Shown: positions 35,489 through 45,301, counted from the stretch's first letter. The stretch: 64,000 nucleotides of DNA from Hydromonas sp. (GCA_017495165.1 JAFEII010000002.1:124001-188000), one strand, 5' to 3'. Notes: generated by a model from the letters alone, not told the origin. Numbers and translations: made by a program.

Positions 35489-36440
35489 CACCTTTTTGAC
35501 GCAAACGCGCACCCCAAAAATCGAGAAATGGCTGCGCACCATTGAAGCCGAAATCACGCCTATGTTTGGGCGCGGCAAAGTCGCCGATTATATTCCCGCA
35601 CTGGCGCGTGTCAATGCGCGCCAGTTTGGCATGGCCATCGCCTTGGTCAACGGTGAGCAATACACAGCAGGTGACGCCCACACCTTGTTTTCCAGCCAAA
35701 GCATTTCCAAACTATTTACCTTTGTACTGGCCTTAAAAATAGAAGGCGACGCCATTTGGCAACGCATCGGGCGCGAGCCATCTGGCAACGCGTTTAACTC
35801 CATGGTGCAGCTTGAATCAGAACGGGGCATCCCGCGCAACCCATTCATCAACGCAGGCGCACTGGTCGTCACCGATATTTTGACCAGCCGCTACGCGCAT
35901 TTGGACTTGGCATTATTAAGCTTTTTGCAACGCTTAACCGGCAGCGCCAACTTAAACTGGAGCCCAGAAGTCGCCAAAAGCGAGCTGGAAACCGCGCACC
36001 GCAACATGGCCATGGCGTATTTTATGAAAAGCTTTGGCAACCTAGCCAACACGCCGCAAGCCGTATTGGACAACTACTGCAAACAATGCGCCACCGAAAT
36101 GAGCTGCGCCCAACTGGCGCAAGCGGCGATGTTTTTGGCCAACGATGGCCTAGACGTGGGCAGCGGCGACCAAGTCCTCAGCCCAGAAGCCACGCGCCGC
36201 GTCAACGCGCTGCTCTTAACCTGCGGCGCATACGATGCGGCAGGCGACTATGCATATCGGATTGGTTTGCCGCTCAAAACCGGCGTGGGCGGCGGGATTG
36301 TCGCCGTTGTGCCAAACGTCGGCACAATCGCAGTCTGGTCACCCGAGCTTGATGCCAAAGGCAATTCGCTGATTGGCGGCTACGCGCTGGAGCGGTTTAT
36401 GCAGCTATCAGGCTGGGGACGGCTGTCGTTGACGATGTGA
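35475..36440 (+). CDS. glsA: Glutaminase
   Basis: This 321-residue serine-dependent glutaminase converts glutamine to glutamate and ammonia. The beta-lactamase-like motif Ser76-Ile-Ser-Lys79 (FSSQSISKLF) is present. EPSGNAFNSMVQLE, NPFINAGAL and the Tyr-containing RIGLPLKTGVGGGIVAV segment match the family. The ATG at 35475 overlaps the end of purF by 14 bp; an in-frame codon at 35430 would overlap it by 59 bp and adds non-homologous residues. Expression is therefore probably coupled to purF. Similar proteins support glutamine use and, in some bacteria, acid resistance. Confidence 0.94.
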   Translation: MTNNDTFLTQTRTPKIEKWLRTIEAEITPMFGRGKVADYIPALARVNARQFGMAIALVNGEQYTAGDAHTLFSSQSISKLFTFVLALKIEGDAIWQRIGREPSGNAFNSMVQLESERGIPRNPFINAGALVVTDILTSRYAHLDLALLSFLQRLTGSANLNWSPEVAKSELETAHRNMAMAYFMKSFGNLANTPQAVLDNYCKQCATEMSCAQLAQAAMFLANDGLDVGSGDQVLSPEATRRVNALLLTCGAYDAAGDYAYRIGLPLKTGVGGGIVAVVPNVGTIAVWSPELDAKGNSLIGGYALERFMQLSGWGRLSLTM

Positions 36441-36516
36441 TGCGCTGGATAAATGAGCGCGTAAGTAGGATGAGCAAAGCGTCATCGCCTGTATGAAAGT
36501 CACCACGTATCACCAA

Positions 36517-36598
36517 GCATAAGCCGTAGCCTGCCATGAGCGCAGCGAATCGCAGGGCTTCCACCTGCGATTCGCAAAATTCGCTCATGGCGGGCTAC
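36517..36598. repeat. Long GTAG-footed palindrome with dispersed 44-bp repeat, copy 2
   Basis: 36517-36560 is identical to 842-885. From GTAG at 36526, GTAGCCTGCCATGAGCG pairs with CGCTCATGGCGGGCTAC ending at 36598, and CGAATCGCAGG pairs with CCTGCGATTCG inside, forming a long imperfect hairpin. Confidence 0.85.
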
Positions 36599-36638
36599 GC
36601 GCTGAGCTTTTGGTTTGACGCGGCGTTTCCTGATTGTT

Positions 36639-36690
36639 ATTTACGAAATTTAAAAAAGCCCAAAAATGGGCTTTTTTAAATTTCGTAAAT
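36639..36690. terminator. Bidirectional terminator, 24-bp perfect stem
   Basis: Arms 36639-36662 and 36667-36690 are exact reverse complements with an AAAA loop. Each has an A6 or T6 run next to GCCCA/TGGGC. It serves glsA from the left and the small gene from the right. Confidence 0.92.
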
Positions 36691-36708
36691 ACGCACTGGC
36701 TGTTCCTG

Positions 36709-36963
36709 TTATTTGGCGATCATTTTTTTGACCATGCCAACCACGGCCATTAACACAACGCCGCCAACGCCACTGCTGGCAACTGAGCCGAGCATGTCGC
36801 CGCCTGTGCCGCCCATGACTGCGGTGAGCAGTTGGCCGCCAATGCCGCCGCCAATGATGCCTGCAATCGAGTTGCCCACTGTGCCAAGCGAGAGGTTTTT
36901 AAAAAGAGCGCCGCCCAAATTACCGCCAACTGCGCCAAGGATGAGTTGAATAATCAGTTCCAT
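36709..36963 (-). CDS. Glycine-rich small membrane protein
   Basis: This 84-residue, strongly hydrophobic protein is rich in Gly, Ala and Val, with GxxxG-type spacing throughout (for example GAVGGNLGGALF and GIIGGGIGGQLL), ending in a basic MVKKMIAK tail. Two or three short helices of glycine-zipper type are likely, suggesting self-association in the inner membrane. AAGGAG precedes the ATG at 36963; an upstream in-frame ATG at 36996 is less favoured. The family is found as a hypothetical protein in many bacteria and its function is unknown. It is a single gene ending at the shared bidirectional terminator. Confidence 0.8.
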   Translation of the reverse strand: MELIIQLILGAVGGNLGGALFKNLSLGTVGNSIAGIIGGGIGGQLLTAVMGGTGGDMLGSVASSGVGGVVLMAVVGMVKKMIAK

Positions 36964-37198
36964 TTTTTGCTCCTTAAATAAGATCAATAAAGGCAAACCA
37001 CTCGGTTTTAAAATAAATGGCGTTTGTCAGAGTGAGCCGCAGCAATAGAAAAATGGGTGCGCCATTGCTTGGCGGTCGGTTTATTGTATACCTCTTTAAG
37101 TGAGATGTGGGAAATACGTAAATTTAAAAAATAAACAACAAAGGCAAGCTCTAAAAACTCAAAAATTGGTCTATTCTCGTAACATTTAGTCAATAAAT

Positions 37199-37255
37199 GA
37201 CGCCATTCCCGCGTAGGGCAAAAGCTGTGCTTTTGCCCTACGCGGGAATGGCGTC
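37199..37255. repeat. Perfect 27-bp-stem palindrome with GTAGGG core
   Basis: Arms 37199-37225 and 37229-37255 are exact reverse complements around the loop TGT. GTAGGGCAAAAGC and GCTTTTGCCCTAC form the inner part, linking it to the GTAGGG repeat family. Confidence 0.9.
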
Positions 37256-37276
37256 GCTTTGAATTTTTAGAGGCAC

Positions 37277-37305
37277 AACAAAGGCGCAATTGATGCGCCT
37301 TTGTT
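37277..37305 (-). terminator. Hairpin after glpQ
   Basis: A perfect 12-bp stem, AACAAAGGCGCA with TGCGCCTTTGTT, has a 5-nt loop, beyond the glpQ stop on the minus strand. The T-run after it is poor. Confidence 0.65.
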
Positions 37306-37375
37306 GGTTTGGCGGTTGCTTGCTTGGTTGACTTACTTATTTACAGTCCAACCGCATCATCTGCCGCTCAAAAAA

Positions 37376-38491
37376 TTATTTTTTAAGATTTTCTGCCTTA
37401 AATTTGGCACGTGCTGCAACGGCGGTGTCGGTGTAATCGCTAAACAAACCGTCAACGCCCAAGCCAAAAAACAGGGCGTACTCGTTGTACGGATCGCCTT
37501 TGTCGGTGTCGGTTAAGTGTTTGGTTTCGTTGCGGAACGTGAATGGATGCAGCGCCAAGCCTGCTTTATGTGCACGCGCAATCAAGTCACTGGGCGCGAT
37601 GCGGGTTTTGACACCCGCCGCGTCCGTGGTGTATGAGGCAATATAAGGTTTCCACGGGCCAATGCCGTTGGCAACCGCCGCGATTTCTTGTAGCGCTGCG
37701 TCAGACATCATTTGGTCATAACGGCGCGGATCGCCGCTTTTGACAAAGTCATACGGCTGCGGGCTGGTAACCGTGCCGTCTGGCAACACATCCGTACCGT
37801 CGATTAAGTAAATGCGTTTGACGGGGCTCATCGCTTTAAGCACTTTAAGATTGGCAAGTTCAAACGACTGAATGTACACGGGCGCATCGGCGCGGTTTAA
37901 ATTGTATTTGCTTAAAATACTGATGAGTTGTTTTTCAAAGCCCAAGTTTTTTTCGGCATGCCAAGAAGGGTGTTTGGTTTCAGGGTACACACCAATTTCG
38001 CGCCCAAGTTCTTTGGATAATTGCGCACGCAAGGTCAAAATTTCTTCAAACGTTGGGATTTGATACAAGCCGTTAAACTCGGCGGAGCGGTCGGCGCGTG
38101 GCTGAACGGCGCGCAGTGTTTTGATTTGCGCCAACGTAAAGTCACTGGCAAACCAGCCTTCTTCGTCTTTGCCATCCACTGTTTCGATGTGCTTGAGGGC
38201 AGCAAATTCGGGGTGTTTGGCCACGTCGGTCGTGTCTTTGAGGTTGGGTTCATGGCGCGCAATCAACACGCCGTCTTTGGTTGAGACCAAATCTGGCTCA
38301 ACAAAATTGGCGCCCATGCGCGCGGCGCGTGCGTAGCCTTCAAGCGTGTGGTCGGGCAAATACCCTGGTGCGCCGCGATGGCCGATGATGAGCGGTTCTT
38401 GACCGTTCAGGGTTGGCCACGTTTGTGCCTGCGCGGGTAAACTCATGATGATGCTCGCAATGGTGATGGATGAAGCGAAAAATTTTAACAT
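37376..38491 (-). CDS. glpQ: Periplasmic glycerophosphodiester phosphodiesterase
   Basis: This 371-residue protein has a Sec signal peptide (about 1-22, cleavage near AQA-QT), then a GDPD TIM barrel. IIGHRGAPGYLPDHT contains the catalytic His38 and metal ligands. NFVEPDLVSTKDGVLIARHEP supplies the Glu/Asp and second His typical of the family. It should hydrolyse deacylated phospholipids such as glycerophosphocholine to glycerol-3-phosphate and an alcohol in the periplasm. Length fits E. coli GlpQ (358). No glpT or ugp gene is adjacent. It is a single-gene unit. Confidence 0.94.
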   Translation of the reverse strand: MLKFFASSITIASIIMSLPAQAQTWPTLNGQEPLIIGHRGAPGYLPDHTLEGYARAARMGANFVEPDLVSTKDGVLIARHEPNLKDTTDVAKHPEFAALKHIETVDGKDEEGWFASDFTLAQIKTLRAVQPRADRSAEFNGLYQIPTFEEILTLRAQLSKELGREIGVYPETKHPSWHAEKNLGFEKQLISILSKYNLNRADAPVYIQSFELANLKVLKAMSPVKRIYLIDGTDVLPDGTVTSPQPYDFVKSGDPRRYDQMMSDAALQEIAAVANGIGPWKPYIASYTTDAAGVKTRIAPSDLIARAHKAGLALHPFTFRNETKHLTDTDKGDPYNEYALFFGLGVDGLFSDYTDTAVAARAKFKAENLKK

Positions 38492-38798
38492 TGTTGTCTC
38501 CTGTGTTTGTGATTTGTATCGATAAATTCAGCAAAATCACCAAAACCACTAAACCCACAAAGTCCACTAAAACAGCTGGTTTTGGCGGGGCAATCATAGC
38601 ATTTGAACATGACAAAGTGCTGACAAAATTGACCGTTGTTTGGCTGATTGCACGCCCAATGGCGCGCATTTTGGCAAAACTGGCGGTGCTTCGTGGTAGA
38701 ATTTTGTGCGAAATCTTTCATGGATTGCGGCTGATTCAATTTTTGAAACCCAGCGTTTTAAAACATGCGCGACATATTCCCACCACCTTGGAGCGGCA
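38492..38798. other. 307-bp gap between divergent glpQ and PLP-enzyme genes
   Basis: This contains a low-complexity A/C-rich stretch (about 38525-38575) and a TGGTAGAAT extended -10-like box at 38694-38702 that could serve the PLP-enzyme gene. No gene or hairpin is supported. Confidence 0.5.
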
Positions 38799-40040
38799 AT
38801 GAACAAGCGACACATACAAACTCAAATTTTACATTTAGACAGAAAAAACGGCGCGGAACACGGCGCCAACCATAAGCCGATTCACAAAAGCACGCAGTGG
38901 GCGTTTGACTGTGCGCAAGACATTGTCGATACATTCCAAAACCGCCGCTCAGGCTACACCTATGCGCGGGGCGGCAGCCCAACCACCGCAGCGCTGGACG
39001 CGCAACTCAATGCGCTCGAAGGCGGCTTGGGCACAGTCACATTTGCCACAGGCATGGCCGCCATTGCAACCGCATTGCTCGCGCTGCTCAAAGCAGGCGA
39101 TCATTTGGTGGCCAGCCAATATTTGTTTGGCAACACCACCAGTTTGTTTAACACGCTGGGCGAATATGGCATCAGCATCAGCTACGCCGACCCAACCGAC
39201 GCTGCCGCGATTGAAGCGGCAATTTTGCCCAACACGCGCATGGTTTTTGTGGAAACACTCGCCAATCCGCGCACCCAAATTGCGGATTTATCAGGGATTG
39301 GCGCGGTGTGCGCCCAACATGGCTTGGTGTACGTGGTGGACAACACAATGGCAACCCCCGCATTGGTGCAAGCCAAAAACCACGGCGCATCCATCGTGGT
39401 CAATTCATTGTCCAAATCCTTATCAGGCCACGGCGCAGTGCTGGGCGGCTCATTGACCGACACGGGTTTGTTTGACTGGTCAACCTACTCAAATATTTAC
39501 CAAGGCTATCAAATCGGCGACCCGAAAAACTGGGGCTTATTACAGCTGCGCAAAAAAGGCCTGCGCGACGTGGGTGGCACCATGAGTTCAGACACCGCGC
39601 AACAGATTTCACTGGGCTTGGAAACGTTTTTCTTGCGCATTGAACGCGCCAGCCAAAACGCACACCAGCTCGCGTTATGGCTCAGCCAACACCCATCCGT
39701 GGCGCATGTCTATTACCCTGGTTTGCCCAATCATCCGCAGCACGAGCGCGCTGTAACCATGTTTAATGGGCAGGGTTTTGGTACATTGCTCTCATTCACA
39801 TTGAAAAGCGATGCAAAGTCCGCGTTTGCCGTACTTGATGACTTGCAACTCATCATGATGAGCACAGGCTTGGGCGACAACCGCACCATGACGCTGCCAG
39901 TGGCACAAACCATTTATGCCGAAATGAGCGCCGAGCAGCGCAACGCTTGGGGGATTGAAGACGGGTTGATTCGGGTCGCGGTAGGCATTGAACAGATTGA
40001 TGACTTGATTGCGGATTGGGCGCAAGCGCTTAAAATTTGA
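38799..40040 (+). CDS. Cys/Met metabolism PLP-dependent enzyme (cystathionine gamma-synthase family)
   Basis: This 413-residue fold-type I aminotransferase-like enzyme has the PLP-binding Lys206 in NSLSKSLSGHG, with YTYARGGSPT and GMAAIATALLALL in the expected cofactor regions and VETLANPRTQIADL at the PLP-Asp strand. Relatives include cystathionine gamma-synthase, O-succinylhomoserine sulfhydrylase (metZ) and methionine gamma-lyase. The HGANHKPIHKSTQWAF lead suggests a lineage distinct from metZ, so the exact reaction is left open. GGAG lies 5 nt before the ATG at 38799. In many betaproteobacteria a metZ gene follows purF, and here this gene lies about 3.3 kb beyond it. Confidence 0.88.
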   Translation: MNKRHIQTQILHLDRKNGAEHGANHKPIHKSTQWAFDCAQDIVDTFQNRRSGYTYARGGSPTTAALDAQLNALEGGLGTVTFATGMAAIATALLALLKAGDHLVASQYLFGNTTSLFNTLGEYGISISYADPTDAAAIEAAILPNTRMVFVETLANPRTQIADLSGIGAVCAQHGLVYVVDNTMATPALVQAKNHGASIVVNSLSKSLSGHGAVLGGSLTDTGLFDWSTYSNIYQGYQIGDPKNWGLLQLRKKGLRDVGGTMSSDTAQQISLGLETFFLRIERASQNAHQLALWLSQHPSVAHVYYPGLPNHPQHERAVTMFNGQGFGTLLSFTLKSDAKSAFAVLDDLQLIMMSTGLGDNRTMTLPVAQTIYAEMSAEQRNAWGIEDGLIRVAVGIEQIDDLIADWAQALKI

Positions 40041-40110
40041 TTGATTTGATTGGCTAGATTGGCTAGATTGGCCAGTTGTTTCATCCCACAATCTGCGCAA
40101 GCGGCATACA

Positions 40111-40146
40111 AAAAATCCCCCAACCACAAACAGTTGGGGGATTTTT
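40111..40146. terminator. Bidirectional terminator between PLP enzyme and stomatin genes
   Basis: A perfect 14-bp stem, AAAAATCCCCCAAC with GTTGGGGGATTTTT, has an 8-nt loop between converging genes. Confidence 0.92.
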
Positions 40147-40174
40147 GTTGCATCGGCAAGGCTTAAAACCAAAC

Positions 40175-41089
40175 TTAGCCCTTTTTGCTGGTGTCCACAA
40201 TTTTCATCGCGCTGCTGATGAGCGTAGAAATATCGCCCATATTGGCCGGTACGATGAGCGTGTTGTTTTTGCTTGCCATGTTTTGGAAGGCTTGCACATA
40301 CTGCTCCGCAACTTTTAAATTCATCGCAGTGATACCGCCGTTTGATTGGGTGGCGTCACCAATTTGGCGCAGCGCGCTGGCGTTTGCTTCAGCGACCGCT
40401 AAAATTGAAGCAGCTTCACCTTGAGCGCGGTTAATTGCGGCTTGTTTTTCACCTTCAGAGCGTTGAATTGAGGCTTCACGTTCACCCGCTGCGATGTTGA
40501 TTTGCTCTTGTTTGCGACCTTCAGAAGCAGCAATCAACGCACGTTTTTCACGCTCAGCGGTGATTTGGGCTTGCATTGAACGCAAAATTTCAGCAGGTGG
40601 CACCAAATCTTTAATTTCATAACGCAAAACCTTAACGCCCCAATTGGCAGCCGCTTCATCCAGCGCATTCACGACTTGGGTGTTGATGATGTCGCGCTCT
40701 TCAAAGGTTTTGTCCAATTCGAGTTTACCAATCACGCTACGCAAACTGGTTTGCGCCAATTGGGTAATTGCAAAAATGAAATTAGATGAGCCGTAAGACG
40801 CTTTCATTGCATCGGTCACTTGAAAATAAATCACGCCATCAACTTGGAGCTGGGTATTGTCGCGGGTGATACAAATTTGGCTTGGCACATCCATCGGGAT
40901 TTCTTTGAGTGAGTGCTTGTAAGCCACGCGATCCATAAATGGAATCAGGATGTTTAAACCTGGCAGTAACGTGCGGTTGTATTTACCGAACGTTTCGACA
41001 ACCCACGCATTTTGTTGCGGCACAACTTTAACGGACTGAAGCACAACAACGACGGCTAAAACGAGTAATACGATAAGAAAAATTTCCAT
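40175..41089 (-). CDS. SPFH/band-7 (stomatin-like) membrane protein
   Basis: This 304-residue protein has an N-terminal membrane anchor (about 2-19), then a band-7/SPFH domain (VPQQNAWVVETFGKYNRTL onward) and a coiled-coil with repeated AAGEREASIQRSEGEKQAAINRAQGEA units. It matches the QmcA/stomatin group. Such proteins form large cage-like oligomers in membrane microdomains and often work with an NfeD partner and the FtsH protease. The NfeD gene lies 18 nt upstream on the same strand, so the two form an operon. Which membrane proteins it handles is not known. Confidence 0.92.
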   Translation of the reverse strand: MEIFLIVLLVLAVVVVLQSVKVVPQQNAWVVETFGKYNRTLLPGLNILIPFMDRVAYKHSLKEIPMDVPSQICITRDNTQLQVDGVIYFQVTDAMKASYGSSNFIFAITQLAQTSLRSVIGKLELDKTFEERDIINTQVVNALDEAAANWGVKVLRYEIKDLVPPAEILRSMQAQITAEREKRALIAASEGRKQEQINIAAGEREASIQRSEGEKQAAINRAQGEAASILAVAEANASALRQIGDATQSNGGITAMNLKVAEQYVQAFQNMASKNNTLIVPANMGDISTLISSAMKIVDTSKKG

Positions 41090-41107
41090 GATGGTTCCTT
41101 TGGTGGT

Positions 41108-41524
41108 TTAAATATTAGAAATAGGGCGCACGACAATGCGGCTGCTGTCAAGGCGCACAATTTGGTGCGCACCGTTAACTTGCGGATCGTTCGGGTATTC
41201 ACTCACCACTTGCCAAGGCGCGCCGCGATAGCGGGTTGAGCCGATGTTGTCGCGCCATTCAACCATAACCACTTCGCCTGCATCAAGGTTTTGTGCGGCG
41301 TTGGGGCGAGTCTGGCGGGCTTTACGATAGCGATGCGCAACGGGCAATAAAGCCGCTGAAACGACGCAAAAAATAAGCGCTTGTGCCAATAATGGCGCAT
41401 TAAGTAAATACGCAAGCCACGTAACAACTGCGGCAATCGCCAACACCAATAAATAAAAAGTGCCAGTGAGCATCTCAATGCACAACAAAACTGCTGCAAT
41501 GATGAGCCAAGTATAAGTGGACAT
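41108..41524 (-). CDS. NfeD family protein
   Basis: This 138-residue protein has about three hydrophobic helices (1-75), then a C-terminal OB-fold domain (about 85-138) with GEVVMVEWRDNIGSTRYRGAPWQV. It is of the short NfeD type that partners stomatin-like proteins. A perfect AAGGAGGT ribosome-binding site lies 4 nt before the ATG at 41524. It is the first gene of the two-gene NfeD-stomatin operon. The protein should sit in the inner membrane with the OB domain exposed. Its role is inferred from the conserved pairing. Confidence 0.9.
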   Translation of the reverse strand: MSTYTWLIIAAVLLCIEMLTGTFYLLVLAIAAVVTWLAYLLNAPLLAQALIFCVVSAALLPVAHRYRKARQTRPNAAQNLDAGEVVMVEWRDNIGSTRYRGAPWQVVSEYPNDPQVNGAHQIVRLDSSRIVVRPISNI

Positions 41525-41681
41525 ACGACCTCCTTTTTTAAAAGTTCATTGTAACTCAAACGCTTTTTTATTACTCAACTCTGAGCTGTAAACTTAAAAA
41601 CGAACGGATGTGCGGTTAATAATTCGATGCCTTTGGATGGGTTGGGCTAAAATATATTCTTTAAACCAAAAGGAAAAAAGC

Positions 41682-42791
41682 ATGTCTGACTTTGATGCAC
41701 CATTGGTGACACCGTTGCCAAAAGCCGTCTCGCCCAATGAAGCAATGCCATCGCGCAAAGTGATTCGTTCTTGGTTGAGCAATTTAATGCTACAAAGCAC
41801 CTCAAAGGCTTTAACGCTGTTGGTTGTCGATTATGTGATTTTATTTGCGCTGTTATGGGCTTCTATGGCCGCACCATTTTGGGGCTTGCGCTTGCTGGCT
41901 GGTTTGGTGGCGGGCTTTTGGATTGGGCGCTTGTTTGTGTTGGGGCATGACGCGTGCCATCAAAGCTTTACGCCAAGCCGCCCGCTCAATCGGGCGTTGG
42001 GGCGAATCGCCTTTTTGCCGTCATTGTCTGCCTACAGTTTGTGGGAAGTTGGCCACAACGTGATTCACCATGGTTTTACCAATTTAAAAGGTGTCGATTT
42101 TGTTTGGACACCCAAAACGCTGGCCGAATATCAAGCCTTAAGCCCAATGCGCAAATTGATGGAGCGCATTTATCGCAGCGGCTGGGGCGTGTCGATTTAT
42201 TACGTGTATGAGATTTGGTGGAACAAAATGTTTTTCCCAAACAAAGCCAATACCCCTGGCAAACGCAAAGCATTTTTTTGGGACAACGTGTTAGTGAGCG
42301 CGTTTGCGCTGATTTGGATTGGTGCGATTGTGCTGGTGGCACCGCATTATGGCGTGAGCGTTTGGTCGGCGCTCATCACGGCATTTGTTGTGCCATTTAT
42401 GTTTTGGAACGGCATGATAGGCTGGGTGGTCTACACCAACCACACGCACACCAGCGTGGCATGGTATGACAACAAAAAAGACTGGGTTGCCGCGCAGCCA
42501 TTTATCACCACCACCGTGCATTTGACCTTTAAACGCGGTTTTGGCGCGATGATTCACCATATTGGCGAGCACACCGCCCATCATTTGGACATGACCATTC
42601 CGCTGTATCAGCTCAAGCAAGCGCAAGAGCGGTTAGAAGCGCTGTTGCCTGAGCGGATTGTGGTGCAAGCGTTTTCTTGGAAATGGTATTTTGCAACTGC
42701 GCGCAATTGCAAATTGTATGATTACGCGGCACATTGCTGGACGGACTTTAACGGCAAACCCACCAGCGCACCAGTATTTGTAAACGTCTAA
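41682..42791 (+). CDS. Membrane fatty acid desaturase
   Basis: This 369-residue integral membrane di-iron desaturase has three His boxes: HDACH at 89-93, HNVIHH at 125-130 and HHIGEHTAHH at 293-302. There is also an NHTHT at 254-258. Hydrophobic segments at about 45-85 and 200-250 fit four transmembrane helices. Box spacing resembles the delta-12/omega-6 desaturase branch (FAD2/DesA), so it may add a second double bond to phospholipid acyl chains or modify a related lipid. AAAGGA lies before the ATG at 41682; the in-frame codon at 41610 is rejected. It is monocistronic with a terminator. An electron donor gene is not adjacent. Confidence 0.88.
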   Translation: MSDFDAPLVTPLPKAVSPNEAMPSRKVIRSWLSNLMLQSTSKALTLLVVDYVILFALLWASMAAPFWGLRLLAGLVAGFWIGRLFVLGHDACHQSFTPSRPLNRALGRIAFLPSLSAYSLWEVGHNVIHHGFTNLKGVDFVWTPKTLAEYQALSPMRKLMERIYRSGWGVSIYYVYEIWWNKMFFPNKANTPGKRKAFFWDNVLVSAFALIWIGAIVLVAPHYGVSVWSALITAFVVPFMFWNGMIGWVVYTNHTHTSVAWYDNKKDWVAAQPFITTTVHLTFKRGFGAMIHHIGEHTAHHLDMTIPLYQLKQAQERLEALLPERIVVQAFSWKWYFATARNCKLYDYAAHCWTDFNGKPTSAPVFVNV

Positions 42792-42822
42792 ATGGTTTGC
42801 GCGATGGCGCTGCACAAAAAAT

Positions 42823-42855
42823 GGGGCATTTCAGTTTGAGATGTCCCGTTTTTTT
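42823..42855 (+). terminator. Terminator after desaturase
   Basis: GGGGCATTTC (42823-42832) pairs with GAGATGTCCC (42838-42847) with two G-U pairs, followed by seven T. Confidence 0.8.
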
Positions 42856-42911
42856 ATGGCCGCTTGCGCTAAAATAGCGGGCTATAAATTTTAACCACAA
42901 CGACCATCAAC

Positions 42912-44027
42912 ATGACCACACACAATGCTTTTACCCATGAGTTGCCCGATACGCTGGCCGCGCTCGATTTGTCGCACTTTGATTATGAATTGCCCGATGA
43001 GTTGATTGCACAAATGCCCGCAGCACAGCGCACCGCCAGCCGATTGCTCTGGGCATCGCCTGCAGGCTGCGCTGACGAGACTTTTGTGGATGTGCTCAAC
43101 CATTTAAGCGCGGGCGATGTGTTGGTGATGAATAACACCAAAGTGATTAAAGCGCGCCTGTTTGGCGCCAAGCCTTCGGGCGGCAAAGTCGAGGTGATGT
43201 TTGACCGTTTGACCTCCGATGTGAGCGGAATTGCACAAATCCGCGCCTCCAAATCGCCCGCGATTGGCAGCCAACTGCTGATTCATGATGCACATGGGCA
43301 AGCGGTTTTTGCGTTAACCGTTGAAGCGAAAAATGACCGTTTTTATCAATTGCGCGCGGATGTGGCGTTAATGCCGATGCTTGAACTCTATGGCGCATTG
43401 CCTTTGCCGCCGTATATTGACCACGCAGCGGATGATTTTGATGACACGCGCTATCAAACCGTATTTGCCAAAAACGAAGGCGCGGTTGCCGCGCCAACGG
43501 CGGGCTTGCATTTTGACGATGAGTTGCTGGCGCAAATTGCGGCACGTGGCGTCACTTTGGCTTACGTCACATTGCACGTGGGTGCAGGCACGTTTTTACC
43601 TGTATCAACCACCGATTTAGACGCGCACATCATGCATCAAGAATGGTATGAAATTGATGCACAAGCCGCGGCACACATCAACCACGCGCGCACGCAGGGC
43701 AAGCGCGTGGTAGCGGTCGGCACCACCAGTTTGCGGGCGCTAGAATCAGCAGCGGCGCAACAAAACCCGAGCCACGATGCTGCTTGGCAATTGCAAGCGG
43801 CGTGCGCGGAGACGCGCTTGTTTATTCGCCCGCCGTATCGGTTTGGCTTGGTTGACGCGCTGATTACCAATTTTCATTTGCCCCAATCTACGTTGCTCAT
43901 GCTGGTTTCGGCTTTTTCGGGTGTGCAATTGATTCGAGATGCGTATAATCACGCGATTGCGCAGCAGTACCGATTTTTTAGTTATGGCGATGCGATGTTT
44001 TTAACGCGGCAAACAGGCGCGGATTGA
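42912..44027 (+). CDS. queA: S-adenosylmethionine:tRNA ribosyltransferase-isomerase
   Basis: This 371-residue enzyme transfers and isomerises the ribosyl part of SAM onto 7-aminomethyl-7-deazaguanine in tRNA, giving epoxyqueuosine. It has FDYELPDELIAQMP at the N-terminus, NNTKVIKARLFG, GAVAAPTAGLHFDDELL, and the C-terminal NFHLPQSTLLMLVSAF block, all QueA hallmarks. Its length is a little above the E. coli enzyme (356). tgt follows on the same strand after 124 bp containing two REP-like palindromes. Gene order queA-tgt-yajC-secD-secF is widely conserved. Confidence 0.97.
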   Translation: MTTHNAFTHELPDTLAALDLSHFDYELPDELIAQMPAAQRTASRLLWASPAGCADETFVDVLNHLSAGDVLVMNNTKVIKARLFGAKPSGGKVEVMFDRLTSDVSGIAQIRASKSPAIGSQLLIHDAHGQAVFALTVEAKNDRFYQLRADVALMPMLELYGALPLPPYIDHAADDFDDTRYQTVFAKNEGAVAAPTAGLHFDDELLAQIAARGVTLAYVTLHVGAGTFLPVSTTDLDAHIMHQEWYEIDAQAAAHINHARTQGKRVVAVGTTSLRALESAAAQQNPSHDAAWQLQAACAETRLFIRPPYRFGLVDALITNFHLPQSTLLMLVSAFSGVQLIRDAYNHAIAQQYRFFSYGDAMFLTRQTGAD

Positions 44028-44042
44028 TTGAGTTTTGTTTTT

Positions 44043-45270
<1,228 letters not shown>

Positions 45271-45301
45271 CAGTGGTGCGGTTTTTTTGAGCGGCGGGCT
45301 G

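Larger units (their letters stand above)
36964..37375. other. 412-bp gap between small membrane gene and glpQ
   Basis: This holds the large palindrome at 37199-37255, the glpQ terminator at 37277-37305, and otherwise AT-rich DNA that must include the promoter of the 36709-36963 gene. No gene is supported. Confidence 0.7.
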
